Source: JBBATK01 sp044228685
Lineage (GTDB): Bacteria; Bacteroidota; Ignavibacteria; Kapaibacteriales; NICIL-2
NCBI GenBank assembly: GCA_044228685.1
Contig: JBGAUL010000011.1
Coordinates: forward strand, 51,330 to 115,329
DNA length: 64,000 nucleotides
Direction of reading: 5' to 3'
Part shown: in pieces, positions 17,136 through 28,500 of the stretch
How the letters are laid out: every line of letters starts with the position of its first letter
How positions within the stretch are numbered: position 1 is the first letter of the stretch
Notes under the pieces: model-generated
What the model saw: only the letters and a program-made list of their open reading frames with translations
What the model was told of the DNA's origin: nothing
Databases searched by the model: none
Position numbers and translations under genes: made by a program

Positions 17136-20033
17136 ATGAGCGATTCCGCGGCAGCGAAGCCGAAGAAATACATCCGAATTGCAAACGCGAGAGTCAACAA
17201 CCTCAAGAATGTAAGCGTCGATATCGAGCGTCAAGCCCTTACGGTTATTACCGGTTTAAGCGGCTCGGGTAAATCCTCGCTCGCCTTTGACACGTTATAC
17301 GCCGAAGGACAGCGTCGTTTTGTTGAGTCGCTCTCAGCCTATGCCCGACAATTCCTCGAACGTAAGAACAAACCTGAGGTGGATTCTATCACAGGATTAC
17401 CGCCTGCAATTGCAATCGAGCAAAAGACACTGACGCGTAATCCTCGTTCAACCGTCGGTACGACGACCGAGGTATATGATTATCTGCGTTTGCTCTATGC
17501 AAGAATTGGTGTGACCTTGTGTAAGCATTGTGGACGTGAAGTTCGCAAGGACAATCCACAATCAATTCTCGACGCGGTGTGGTCGTGGAATGAAGGCGAC
17601 AGAATCTATATCCTCTTTAACCTCAGCACACAAATCAGCGTTGAAGAGCAGCTCACCGAATTGATCCGCGCAGGATATACTCGAGTGATGATTGACGGAA
17701 GTTTTGATATCATCGATCTGCAAGAAGAAAGCGTTGATGAATCGATTATGGCTGATAAAATCTTCGTTGTAAGCGATCGACTTCTGCTTAGCAAGAACGA
17801 AGATGTAAAATCCAGACTCTTTGATTCCATCGACACAACTTACAAGCGCGCGAGTGGAAGCGTGGTGGTGAGAAATGTGACGCTTGGTGAGACATTCATT
17901 TTCAATAACAAGTACGAATGTCCTTACGATCACACCGAGTATCAAGAACCTGAACCAAGACTCTTCTCGTTCAACTCCCCTTTCGGAGCTTGTCCGACAT
18001 GTCAAGGATTTGGACGTAGCATCGGCATTGACGAAGATCTCGTCATTCCCGATCGCACCAAGACTATACGCAACGGTGCCATCCATCCCTTCAAGGTGCA
18101 GTATGCGATGCAGTACAACACGGAGCTCACGAAGCATGCCAAGCGCGTGGGCATTAATGTTGATGCTGCTGTTGCTTCGTTCTCGGATAAGGAGTACGAG
18201 TGGTTGTGGAATGGTGACAGAGAATATCCAGGACTCAATGGATATTTCAAGGAGTTAGAAGACAAATCGTATAAAGTCCAAAACCGCGTGATGCTTGCCC
18301 GCTATCGCGGCTACACTCGCTGCTCCTATTGCGGCGGATCACGTCTTCGCACCTCTGCGCGACAAGTCTTTGTCGGTTCAAAGAACATTCCGGCTGTCGT
18401 GGCGATGACCATTGACAAGGCTTATGAATTCTTCGTCAAGTTGAAATTGACGCCCTATCAAAACAACGTCGCTGGCGTGTTGATGAAGGAAATTGTTTGG
18501 CGTCTGAAACTACTCGTGGACATCGGCGTCGGCTATTTGACGCTCGATCGTCTATCTCACACCTTAAGCGGCGGTGAATCGCAACGACTCAATTTGGCGA
18601 CCTCGCTTGGCTCCTCACTGGTTGGCACTTTGTATGTGCTTGATGAGCCGAGTATCGGATTGCATCCGCGCGACACGCAGCGACTCGTAGATATCATGCT
18701 TCGATTGAGAAATCTGGGCAACACTGTTGTGGTGGTTGAGCATGATACGGATATCATGATGCAGGCGGATAAGATCATTGACATGGGACCTCGAGCTGGC
18801 GAGCTCGGTGGTGAAGTGGTGTTCAATGGTACAGCCGAAGAAATCATGTTGCACGAGAAGTCCCTAACCGGACAATATCTCTCGGGCAGACGTCGCATCG
18901 AATTACCCGAAAAACGTCGCAAAGGCAATGGCTCTGCCTTGGTCATTGGCGGTGCGCATGAAAACAACTTGAAGATAGACGAATTGTCGATTCCTCTCGG
19001 CTGCATCTGTGTTGTGAGCGGCGTGAGTGGTTCCGGAAAAAGCACACTCGTTCATGATGTGATCTACGCAAACCTCAAACGCTTCAGTGGTGGCTACAGT
19101 GGCATTGTTGGTAAATGCGAACGACTCGATGGAATGAATCTCGTGACGGATGTTGAGATGGTTGATCAATCTCCCATTGGACGATCCTCGCGATCTACGC
19201 CGGTTACTTACACCAAAGCTTTCGATTCCATTCGCGAGACATTTGCGGCGACACAGGCAGCACGCCAGCTTGGTTGGAAGGCGGGACACTTTTCCTTCAA
19301 CGTCACTGGTGGACGCTGCGAAGCCTGCGAAGGCTCGGGCACCGTGGTCGTCGAAATGCAATTCCTCCCGGATATCGAATTGGAGTGCGAAACCTGTCGA
19401 GGCACACGTTACAAACGTGAAGCCCGCAACATCCTCTTCCGTGGCAAGTCAATCATTGATGTGCTTCAAATGACCATCGACGAGGCTGCGCACTTTTTCA
19501 AAGGCATGAAGAGAGTGACTGATCGTTTACAGATTCTGCGGGATGTGGGCTTGGGTTATTTGCGCATGGGACAGTCCTCATCAGTCTTGTCCGGTGGTGA
19601 AGCTCAACGTATCAAGCTCGCGACCCATCTCGACGAAGCGAACCGAAAGAATGTACTGTACATCTTCGATGAACCAACAACAGGATTGCACCTCGATGAC
19701 GTCTCGCGTCTCATAGATTGCTTCCAACGCTTGGTCGATCGTGGAAATTCAGTGCTCGTGATTGAGCATAATACGAGTGTGATTGCGTCTGCCGATTGGG
19801 TTATTGACCTCGGACCAGAAGCCGGCGATCGAGGCGGAGAGATTGTATGTACTGGCACTCCTGAGCAAGTAGCCAAAGTCAAGAATTCGTACACCGGCCA
19901 AGCACTGAAAGCCCTCTTCGAGGGAATGAAGAAGCAAGATCTCGTCTTACCAAAAGTCAGTGCTGCAGCAGTTACTACAGAAGCACCGTTGGCAGCTAAG
20001 AAAGCCCGTGCGGTCCGTAAAAGTCTCAGCTAA
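17136..20033 (+). CDS. uvrA: UvrABC excinuclease subunit A
   Basis: A 965-residue damage-recognition ATPase of nucleotide excision repair. It has two ABC cassettes: Walker A GLSGSGKSSL near residue 40 and VSGVSGSGKSTLVH near residue 628. Both signature motifs are present (HTLSGGESQRLNLA and SSVLSGGEAQRIKLA), as are both Walker B regions (YVLDEPSIGLHP, YIFDEPTTGLH). Zinc modules are seen as CPTCQGFG and as CEACEGSG..CETCRGTRY. Length is normal. I chose the ATG at 17136 (MSDSAAAKPKK) because the conserved part begins soon after it. The gene is isolated and convergent with the next one, separated by 6 bases. Confidence 0.97.
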   Translation: MSDSAAAKPKKYIRIANARVNNLKNVSVDIERQALTVITGLSGSGKSSLAFDTLYAEGQRRFVESLSAYARQFLERKNKPEVDSITGLPPAIAIEQKTLTRNPRSTVGTTTEVYDYLRLLYARIGVTLCKHCGREVRKDNPQSILDAVWSWNEGDRIYILFNLSTQISVEEQLTELIRAGYTRVMIDGSFDIIDLQEESVDESIMADKIFVVSDRLLLSKNEDVKSRLFDSIDTTYKRASGSVVVRNVTLGETFIFNNKYECPYDHTEYQEPEPRLFSFNSPFGACPTCQGFGRSIGIDEDLVIPDRTKTIRNGAIHPFKVQYAMQYNTELTKHAKRVGINVDAAVASFSDKEYEWLWNGDREYPGLNGYFKELEDKSYKVQNRVMLARYRGYTRCSYCGGSRLRTSARQVFVGSKNIPAVVAMTIDKAYEFFVKLKLTPYQNNVAGVLMKEIVWRLKLLVDIGVGYLTLDRLSHTLSGGESQRLNLATSLGSSLVGTLYVLDEPSIGLHPRDTQRLVDIMLRLRNLGNTVVVVEHDTDIMMQADKIIDMGPRAGELGGEVVFNGTAEEIMLHEKSLTGQYLSGRRRIELPEKRRKGNGSALVIGGAHENNLKIDELSIPLGCICVVSGVSGSGKSTLVHDVIYANLKRFSGGYSGIVGKCERLDGMNLVTDVEMVDQSPIGRSSRSTPVTYTKAFDSIRETFAATQAARQLGWKAGHFSFNVTGGRCEACEGSGTVVVEMQFLPDIELECETCRGTRYKREARNILFRGKSIIDVLQMTIDEAAHFFKGMKRVTDRLQILRDVGLGYLRMGQSSSVLSGGEAQRIKLATHLDEANRKNVLYIFDEPTTGLHLDDVSRLIDCFQRLVDRGNSVLVIEHNTSVIASADWVIDLGPEAGDRGGEIVCTGTPEQVAKVKNSYTGQALKALFEGMKKQDLVLPKVSAAAVTTEAPLAAKKARAVRKSLS

Positions 20034-20039
20034 GAGCGA

Positions 20040-22073
20040 TTAGTCTCTGTTAAGTAGCATGATCCGGTTAATGTGGGACTCAGGAATCACAAGACCATAG
20101 ATTCCCATCGAAAGCTGTGAGCACGCTCGTCGTAAGTTCTCCGCCTTCCCACTCCAACGACATTCGCCATCCAGAGCATAGATGTACAATTGACTTTGAG
20201 CATACAAAGACGTGAGAGCAAGAGCTTGCTCTAGGGTCAAGATTTGTGTGATCTTTTCTGATCGCTCATCGTTTCCTACATCATTGATTGTCTCATTCTG
20301 GTAGATGCCATAGTAGAGTCCGCTCGTATCCCCAACGGCATAGATGTAATTGTCACGAAAAGCTATTCTTCGAACATTCAATTCCTGCAGACCGAAGTTT
20401 TCTACGGACCAGTGAATTCCCGCATCGCTGCTGATATAGATTCCATCATGTTTGGTCCCAATCACACACAGTTCAGCCTTTGCTGCAATACATTGAATCG
20501 TAATACTGTCCGGCAGATCTACTCGCTGCCAACTACGACCGCTGTCCGCAGACCGGTACAACGTATTTGCAAGGCTGTCGTACGCTAAAAGTATCCCTTT
20601 TGAACACAAAGTCAGACGCTTGAATTGGTGATTAGGAACATAGACTGAATCTACCTTTGCCGAAGTCGTCGATGTCATCAGAACTGCACATGCATTTGAC
20701 GCGGGAATGGATGTGATCGCTGCAACTTGTTTTGATTGAATACTAAAGTCGTCGATGGAATTGTCCGCAAAAGCCTTGCTCCAAGTAGCTGTAAAATCAT
20801 CGCTGATGAATAGCTCTCCGCTTTGGGAATGTAGATAGGCTCTGCCACTGAGGTAGTCAATCCTCTTCCATTGTGCGTTCGAGGGCAAGGATGGGACTAA
20901 TTGAGGAAACCAGGAAAGACCGGCGTCGTCGCTGTACGCCAGCTCAGGTCCCTCTCCACAGCTAATCAATCGACCTTCCACAAAGGCAGCATCATTAACC
21001 ACCGTCTGCGGCAGCGTCACAGGCAACCACTCATCCATTGAGCGCAAACGCTTTACAACATCTCGTCGGTGCGAGATAAAGTCGGTTATGCTACTTGTCG
21101 CTAGAATTGAAATTTGAACCGAAACTGGAAGTGCACAAAGATCTAAGACATCCGGAGTTTTGAGTTTTATGTCATTGACATGACCCTCCGGAGTCACAGC
21201 GACGATGTCATTTCGATAAGCGATGGCATAGGTGGCTGTGAACCAATTACCCTGCGGCAATTTCCATGTATCTCCCAAGTCTGTGCTATACCAAATCCTT
21301 GAGGAGTTATCACTCGTATTGGTTCCTTTGACTACACAAAGAGTTGACCAGTCATAGGTCGACTTAATCTCTGTGTTAGGCGCGACTTGATCAGGACTAA
21401 TGTTATACCATTTGTTCGTACCACTATCACTTCTTAACAACAGACTGTCACCTGCAATGATGATACGCGGCAATGAAACGTAAAGGAATTTGATCTTGGT
21501 GCCTGTAGGTGTTTCCCACTTTTTAACCCATGCGCTACCGGAACTTGATCTCTGCCAAATGAATCCATCGCTGATACAATACAAATCACTTTGACTAGTA
21601 GAAATGCAATCGATGTCTTTTTCGGTTGGAGTGGCGGTCGTTGACCAGGAATGCTCCGTTGCATTCCAAAAGAACAGTGTATGTGAATCTGCAAGAAGGA
21701 CTATGGTACTGTTCCAAGTGAGGAGCTTTCGTGCGTGGTTATAGCTTAACGAGGAACTTGTCCAGTTTTGGGCGCCATCAAGAGACTCCAGCACGATTCC
21801 ATTTTCGAGAGCGAGTACATAGTGTTTGTCATCCACAACAAAGGTCTCGATGCGACCAGCCCTAACACTATCGTGAAGTACTCTCCAACCACCACCGTTA
21901 ATATGACTTCGAGAGAACACGTGATCGGAAACGCTATAGACGAAGTCTTGATCAACTTGTGTTGCTCTCACGGGCTGCGCTAAGGGATTCTGTGGTTGCG
22001 ACCAATGGATGTGTTGACTGTGAAGTGAGTTCGGGAAGAGAAGGATCATCGCAATATTGGCGACGAAGCACAA
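20040..22073 (-). CDS. Secreted sialidase/Ycf48-like propeller protein
   Basis: About 677 residues from a TTG at 22073. The start is uncertain: this choice follows a strong hairpin and gives a signal-peptide-like hydrophobic stretch (LCFVANIAMILLFPNSLHSQ). The body is made of propeller repeats like those in the 6-8 kb cargo gene (DTLFRSADSGRSWQRVDLP, GIYISSDAGIHW, IWYSTDLGDTWKL). The C-terminal 70 residues (QLYIYALDGECRW, then LSMGIYGLVI and a short terminal strand) resemble a diverged type IX sorting domain. Function is unknown. It probably follows the large cargo gene upstream on the same strand. Confidence 0.68.
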   Translation of the reverse strand: MCFVANIAMILLFPNSLHSQHIHWSQPQNPLAQPVRATQVDQDFVYSVSDHVFSRSHINGGGWRVLHDSVRAGRIETFVVDDKHYVLALENGIVLESLDGAQNWTSSSLSYNHARKLLTWNSTIVLLADSHTLFFWNATEHSWSTTATPTEKDIDCISTSQSDLYCISDGFIWQRSSSGSAWVKKWETPTGTKIKFLYVSLPRIIIAGDSLLLRSDSGTNKWYNISPDQVAPNTEIKSTYDWSTLCVVKGTNTSDNSSRIWYSTDLGDTWKLPQGNWFTATYAIAYRNDIVAVTPEGHVNDIKLKTPDVLDLCALPVSVQISILATSSITDFISHRRDVVKRLRSMDEWLPVTLPQTVVNDAAFVEGRLISCGEGPELAYSDDAGLSWFPQLVPSLPSNAQWKRIDYLSGRAYLHSQSGELFISDDFTATWSKAFADNSIDDFSIQSKQVAAITSIPASNACAVLMTSTTSAKVDSVYVPNHQFKRLTLCSKGILLAYDSLANTLYRSADSGRSWQRVDLPDSITIQCIAAKAELCVIGTKHDGIYISSDAGIHWSVENFGLQELNVRRIAFRDNYIYAVGDTSGLYYGIYQNETINDVGNDERSEKITQILTLEQALALTSLYAQSQLYIYALDGECRWSGKAENLRRACSQLSMGIYGLVIPESHINRIMLLNRD

Positions 22074-22078
22074 ACGAC

Positions 22079-22106
22079 AAAGGGCAGTCGTAAAACGACG
22101 CCCTTT
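22079..22106 (-). terminator. Hairpin between two cargo genes (possible terminator)
   Basis: AAAGGGC and GTCGT pair with ACGAC and GCCCTTT across a 3-base loop (12 pairs, one bulged base). It lies 37 bases past the stop of the 22144-25407 gene. Only a weak T-rich stretch follows on the minus strand, so termination is probable rather than sure. Confidence 0.5.
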
Positions 22107-22143
22107 GCTACAGTTAAGAATGTGCTTTACGCGCTCAGTGTTA

Positions 22144-25100
22144 TCAGCGCAAGATGACAAAGCGAGTCTGTAGTGGAGTTGCTGAGGGACGTTGCACCAA
22201 ACACTCGTACACGCCTTCTGCACATTGATCCACATTAAAATGAGCTTCTGATTCATGGAATTCAATATCGCGAATGAATTGCTCACCGCGAGCATTAAAC
22301 AACTGTATGCGATAATGTCCATCGGCAAGTCCTAGTGCACGAATTCGCATGCTTCCCGTTGTTGGATTAGGTTCGACCTGAAGTGAGTTCGCATTGAGCA
22401 TCGCATCGTCGAAGACGCCGACGTTGTCAGTAAGAACACTCAGGTTTGCCTCAACTGAGGTATCAGCACCGCAATCACCACTTACAATCACGCGATAACG
22501 GCCAATGTCGCTGAAGGAAGTCGACGGAATTGTGTACGTGCTGCTATTAGGTGCGCCAGGGATATTTACTTTGAATTTCTGCCAGCGATATTGAAGGCCG
22601 GTACCGGCAACATCGACGCTAAACGATGCAGCTGATCCATTGTAGACCGTGAGGTTTTGAATGTTACTCGTGATTTGCGGTGCGAAGAGTGTCGTGACAC
22701 GAATTGGCTTTGATGTGACGCCGTTGGTGCACGCACCATCAATAACCACTTCATAGCTCCCTGCTCGACTAACAGTCATCGAACTCACTGAGTAGCTGGA
22801 ATCTGTTGCTCCATTAATCGCAACTCCATCTTTGCGCCACTGGTAGCTGAGTTGATCACCCACTGCCTGAACAGAAAGCGACATCGAGTCGCCGCGACAC
22901 ACCGTTACATCGGCACTTTGAGAAACTACTTTTGGTGCACTCTGGATAGTAAATATTCCTGGGTTGAGCACGCGAAGTCCTGTAGCAAGGTGTGTGACGC
23001 GCATTCGACATTTTTTCGATGGCGTTTGATTCACAGGTACAATCCACGATGATGCGCGGGTTGTGATGTTGTTCTTAATGATCGACCAAGTCTGACCATC
23101 ATCAGTACTCAATTCAACTGCAAATGGGTCGGCAGTTGCAATCTGCGAAGCAGTCCAACTAATCAACATCGACGCTCCGGTGCAAACTGACAGTGCAGCC
23201 GGAGGTGAACCGAGCTGTAGGCTGGAGAAGCACATCTTCGTCAATAAACCATCTTTTACACCACCAAAGATCGGTTGCACGACGCTGTCAGTTGTTCCAA
23301 TGTTTGGCGACGAGGTCCATCCACCAACATATGCGCCCAGGTTTTCCGACAAGGCTAAGCAGTTCAACACGTCTTCTTGATTGGCGCCGTAGTACGTAGC
23401 ATAGGCGACGGTGTTGTTGCGAAGCTTAATGATAAATGCATCACCGCGTTCAGAGATCGTCTGTTGCATCCCGTCACCGGTACAGATTAAGTCATTCGAA
23501 AATGTCTCGCCAACCAGATACATAAAACCAGCATCATACTCGAGGTCGTGGATAAAGTCGTTTCCATTGCCTCCTAAGTATGTCAGATATGGAATCAACG
23601 AACCATCGGGTTTGACTTGAGCAACAAAGCCATCAATACCTGCACTTTTGGCTGGTTGAAATTCTCCGGCAATAGCCAAGTTCGTCGAGAGTGTGGCACC
23701 GGCAACAATTGCCATTCCACTCACATCAACGCGAACGCTTGTTGCGTAGTCGTCGGCATTTCCACCAAGAAAAGTGCTATACACTAAGTCTGAACCACGA
23801 GAATTGAATTTCGACACGAAGGCATCAGTTGCATTGTTGACACCGGTGAGATTGATCTTTGTTTGAGCACACGCCGGTTGATTAAAGATGTTGAAGGGAG
23901 CGAGATTGAAATCATTGGATTTTGTCTCTCCCACAACCACCATGTTCGCGTCGGAAGGTCCTGATGAGGCGATATCCAATGCGCGATCACGTGAAGCGCC
24001 GCCCAAATATGAACCGTAGTTCAAGATTCCCCCACTTGGACTTAAGCTTGCTGCAAAGCCGTCGCCATTGCCGTATGAGGTGATGCGGTATGAACCTGCT
24101 TTTACCATCAAGTTCGAAGACTTCGTCTCGCCACAGAAGTAGACACTGCCACTTGCATCTTGCGCAATAGCATAAGCTCGATCTTCATCTGATCCACCAT
24201 AAAAAGTTGAGTAGAGAAGTCGATCGCCGTTAGCACTTAACTGAAACACAAAGGCATCAACAGCGCCGCGGAAGGTTTGTCCGACAACTCCGGACGTAGT
24301 TGGAAATGACGTCGAGTTTGTCTCGCCGCACACCGTGATTGTATTTCTACCATCGGTCGATACTGCACAATCCCATGCGATATCCGACGAGCTTCCGGCA
24401 ACAGTTGCGGCAAAACGATAGGTTGTGAGTTTCGAGTCATACAACACAACAAACACATCCTCCGCGCCATAAATACTGCTCTGATATGCTCCGGTACTCT
24501 TTGGAAAACCAGCTGACGCGAAGTAGCCAACTGCCAACACATCACCGGTTGATGGGATAACGCGAATAGCGTTAATAACATCGACATCTTCGGCACCAAG
24601 GAAGGTTGTGTAAATCGTGGGATCGATAAGCAAAGCTTGACTCCGATCGTACGATGCAAGCTTGAGCGTCGCAATGCTTCCTTCGACATGAAATCTACAC
24701 TCTACGTTTTGCTCCTTGCCTTCAATTATTTGATATGCGCGAATGCCACCTTGCACGACGTCACCACATGAAGTGCGGATTCGCAAGGATCCGTCCTTGT
24801 CTACGCTCAGTGCATCGGCTCCGTCAATACGCATGCGTATTTCTGCAGGATCTGCACCAGGTGCACAGGCAAAATCATAGCGAGGCTTGCCATTTTCTGT
24901 ACTCAAAAGCAATGCAATACCCGGATACAATTCTTGAAGTTGTAAGGATTGATAGTGAGCGGCGTGTTGCACCCACTGCGATTGATCAGAACCTGAGTAG
25001 TAAAAACGATCACCGCTCAGACGATCATTGGATTGAACGAGAGGTGCTGAGCTATTCTCAAAACTCATTCGTACCACGTGGTGCTTGACGATGATGTCAT

Positions 25101-25407
25101 CTGTCAACTCGTCGTTCATCGAACGGAATTTTGAGGGACGCACAATTTGTTGTCCACTCTTGAATGAATCACCACGTAGATCTAGTGTTATTGCGTTTGA
25201 ACTAACCCACATTTGGCAGGCTGACAGGCTTGCCTTGAACAGTACTTCGGAAGGAAACTGTCCTTTGTTTTCTACAAATCCCTCGTCAACACGAGGCTGA
25301 ATAGATTTCGGTTGCTCTCCGGCCGCCAAGATATGTGAACTCGTAACAATGAGAGCAAGAGTCCACAACAGTCGTTTGTATCGATGCACGGTTCCCCCAA
25401 AATTCAT
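22144..25407 (-). CDS. Large secreted SBBP-repeat, Ig-like, T9SS-sorted protein
   Basis: A 1,087-residue exported protein. A signal peptide (RLLWTLALIVTSSHILAAG) is followed by a DUF7948-type N-domain (GFVENKGQFPSEVLF). Next come about seven SBBP beta-propeller repeats, with motifs such as LVYSTFLGGNADDYATSV, YLTYLGGNGNDFIHDLEY and VAGATLSTN. After these are two Ig-like domains (VCRGDSMSLSVQAVG with YQWRKDGVAI, and FSVDVAG with YRWQKFKVNI). The end is a T9SS type A sorting domain (VEPNPTTGSMRIRAL, then YRIQLFNARGEQF). I chose the ATG at 25407 over a TTG six codons upstream. It is typical of Bacteroidota/Ignavibacteria surface adhesin-like proteins, and the ligand is unknown. Confidence 0.86.
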   Translation of the reverse strand: MNFGGTVHRYKRLLWTLALIVTSSHILAAGEQPKSIQPRVDEGFVENKGQFPSEVLFKASLSACQMWVSSNAITLDLRGDSFKSGQQIVRPSKFRSMNDELTDDIIVKHHVVRMSFENSSAPLVQSNDRLSGDRFYYSGSDQSQWVQHAAHYQSLQLQELYPGIALLLSTENGKPRYDFACAPGADPAEIRMRIDGADALSVDKDGSLRIRTSCGDVVQGGIRAYQIIEGKEQNVECRFHVEGSIATLKLASYDRSQALLIDPTIYTTFLGAEDVDVINAIRVIPSTGDVLAVGYFASAGFPKSTGAYQSSIYGAEDVFVVLYDSKLTTYRFAATVAGSSSDIAWDCAVSTDGRNTITVCGETNSTSFPTTSGVVGQTFRGAVDAFVFQLSANGDRLLYSTFYGGSDEDRAYAIAQDASGSVYFCGETKSSNLMVKAGSYRITSYGNGDGFAASLSPSGGILNYGSYLGGASRDRALDIASSGPSDANMVVVGETKSNDFNLAPFNIFNQPACAQTKINLTGVNNATDAFVSKFNSRGSDLVYSTFLGGNADDYATSVRVDVSGMAIVAGATLSTNLAIAGEFQPAKSAGIDGFVAQVKPDGSLIPYLTYLGGNGNDFIHDLEYDAGFMYLVGETFSNDLICTGDGMQQTISERGDAFIIKLRNNTVAYATYYGANQEDVLNCLALSENLGAYVGGWTSSPNIGTTDSVVQPIFGGVKDGLLTKMCFSSLQLGSPPAALSVCTGASMLISWTASQIATADPFAVELSTDDGQTWSIIKNNITTRASSWIVPVNQTPSKKCRMRVTHLATGLRVLNPGIFTIQSAPKVVSQSADVTVCRGDSMSLSVQAVGDQLSYQWRKDGVAINGATDSSYSVSSMTVSRAGSYEVVIDGACTNGVTSKPIRVTTLFAPQITSNIQNLTVYNGSAASFSVDVAGTGLQYRWQKFKVNIPGAPNSSTYTIPSTSFSDIGRYRVIVSGDCGADTSVEANLSVLTDNVGVFDDAMLNANSLQVEPNPTTGSMRIRALGLADGHYRIQLFNARGEQFIRDIEFHESEAHFNVDQCAEGVYECLVQRPSATPLQTRFVILR

Positions 25408-25581
25408 TATACTAAACAACACCAACTAAGTCCAATCCCTACCTGAATTCATCTGTTTCGGAATCTATACCATTCTACATTTCTACACAAGCACCAGCTT
25501 TATGAGTTGATTCTCATACTTGAATTCACAAAGAATTCAACGACATGAGCTTCAATTTTTTCAATCGACTTTTGGATTGAA

Positions 25582-28500
25582 TTATACTAATTCGAGAGTC
25601 TCAATGATCGATCGCGCATCAATCACAACACCGTTCTTCTGACAAGCTTCGATGAAGAGTGCATAGTGCTCTGAACTTCGAAGAGTTTGTTCATGACCGA
25701 TGAGAACAAGCTGCTGTTTCGCACGTGTGATTGCTACGTTAAATTTTCTATCGACTACTTCCCCGCCAATACTTCGCAATGACTGAATCAATGACAATGT
25801 CTGCGCAGATTCAACAGCCGTCGAAATGATGATCGAATCTCGCTCAGAGCCTTGAAAGCGCTCTACCGTGTCCACTACTACCACCTGACGAAGCGTCTCG
25901 TCAAGCTGGTTTATGATCTCACGAATCTGAACTCTAAACGGAGCAATTATACCGATGCTCTTTGAGTTGAGGCTGTCGGCGCGAAGTCCGGCAATACGCC
26001 TCGCTATCTCTGCACTGACTTTCGCCTCTTGTTTATTTGTCTTGAGACCTTGCTCAGCATCAGATCGAATGAAGATCAATCGTTGCTTGGCAAGTACTTC
26101 GTCAAGCCAGTTTTCAGACTGCGGGCGCGACCAGAGTTCGTACTGATTGTTCTGAGACTCATGGGCAACTCGAAGTCGAGATTGGTAAAACAATTGCGAC
26201 GCAACGTCCTGAATTCGTTGGTGCATACGTCCTTGCTGTTCAAGCATAGCGTAAGCACGCTTCCATTCGTGCTGCTGACACTGTTTGATCAATCGTTCAA
26301 AGAGCGAAATGCGTAAATCATCGATGCCAAGCGATGATAAGTCCGCATTTGATATTAGACACGATGACTCGGATTGTGTGACAATTGCCGGCAATTGTCG
26401 CTCGTCGCCTATCATGATGCAGCGTCCAATTCCCGCTGCAATACCCACAATCTGCGGTTCCAGAATCTGCGCAGCTTCATCAACAATCAGTGTTGAGAAC
26501 TTCTTGAGTTCGAGTAGTTCGGCGTTGGCGTGAACATATGCCAGAGTTGCCACTATTACTCGCGCACCAATCAGCTGCTCACGGGCTTTCTCAAAACCAA
26601 ACTCCGTCACTCTTGTATGTAAGAGCACTTCCGGATGCTCGGTTGTTTCACGACTGCCCATGCGAATCAAGAGTTCATTCGGAACACAGCTCTTGAGGAC
26701 GCCGCAGATCTCATCGACTGCGCGGTTGGTGAATGCGACAATCAGCATGGTTTCAGACTGATCATGTAGCAACTCTTGAACAAGAGATCGAAGCATGCGC
26801 GACGTTTTTCCGGTACCTGGAGGTCCCTGAATCAGGAAGTAATCCCGTGAAGCCAAAGCTCCCCTCAAGATTAGATTCTGCTCGGCACTAAGATCCTCCC
26901 GATCCTGAAACTCCACTTCTTTGAAACGCGGTGCTTTTTGAGCGAGAAAGATGGATCTCTTGTCTGCTTCCACACGAAAGAACTGCATGAAGCTTGTAAT
27001 GACCGTGTTCAGTCCTGAGTCGCTTCTATCAGCCTCCATCGTCCAAACCAACTCCGCCAACAACAGCTCCGCGCGAACGAACTTGTTGCGAAAACTGCAA
27101 TGAATGTACTCCGGATCCACTTTGCGCAGCGAAGCCTTGAAGATTTGACCAACTGTTCCGGCTTTCGATGTTGACTTCGGATGAGCTCTCAACAAAACTG
27201 AATCGCCCGGTCGCAAGGAATTTCCCTGCATAGAATTACTGCGCCTAAAGCAACAGTGCATGAGCTGAAAATCGCTGAGCTCAGGGACGAGTTCAAGATC
27301 CGAGATCATGTTATCGTTGTGTGCAGCCTTCGATAAGGAAGACATGTCACTCGTTCCTAAGCGAGGTGCTTCGCGTGTCGCATCCGGACTTCGCTGAGCG
27401 TATTGCTCGCGCAGAATGAAGGACAAGAAAATCTGCATATAGCGTCGCTCAGTTTGACTAACCGCGCCAAGAAACTTCCGCCAGAATTGTAGTTCTTCAT
27501 CCTGAAAACTTGCAACGCGGATGTCGGCGGTGCCAATGAGATTCAAAACGCGATAATTCCGGTTGAGTAGTTGTCGCTCGTACATCACGATGCGATTGCG
27601 ACAATCAAGCACGAGCTGCTTTAGTCTCTGGGTGTTAGGTGCATCGCGCAGCGGATGTTTGCTTGCACGGGCATAGAGAATCTGACTATCACCACTGCGC
27701 TGCGGGAAGGCATCGTCGAGAAGCAAATTGTAACAGCCAACCTGTGCCAAGTGATTCGTCCACATGCTGCCGTAGGACGTCGAGTTCGCAGAACTTGTCT
27801 CATTGACCGTTGGCGCGGAACCCGACTTCAACTCGATGACACGTTTGCGATGTGGATCCTGCGCGTATTCCACCATGAGATCGAGTCGTCCTTGCAATCC
27901 GTAACGTCTCGATTGAAACGATGGCTCAATACTCACGATCTCACCTCGCAAAGACCGAGCGACTTCTTCCAGCTGCGGTATGCACTCTTGCACACGTGCT
28001 TTGATTTGCCCAATCTCATGCGCTTCAATTGCTGCCATAAGACTCAGCGATTTACTGACAAGTGCTTGGGCGAAGAGTTCGTCAAAGTCAATCTGCTCAT
28101 GCGCAATCAGTTCGTCAAAGACCGCATTAACGATCGTTCCTACAGCAATGGCAGCCGAAGGTTTGGAGCGATGAAAACGACGCAAGAAATACAACAGAGG
28201 TTCTGCTCCTTGTCGTTGGAAGCACTCTGCTACATCAGTAACGTCGATCAATACTTCGGGCTCGACGATGATGAGCGTCTCAGAGGTCGCGTGGTAGCGT
28301 CCAATAGATCTCTCTCGACAGCGACATATCTGAAGTATCGCGCCTTGCCACAATCCACTGCATAACTCCACGTATTCGTTCCAGACGCGAATAGCGCACT
28401 GTCTCCCCGTCTCATCGCGAAGCCACACAACAAGACTCGCTCCTTGCTCGCGCTGCTCAATCTCAGAAACATGTTCGACCATCGCACGCAGATCGCGATA

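Noticed and set aside
25559..25580. Hairpin TTCAATC/GATTGAA after the Dna2-like gene
   Set aside because: On the coding strand it is followed by A residues, not T, so it does not look like a terminator.
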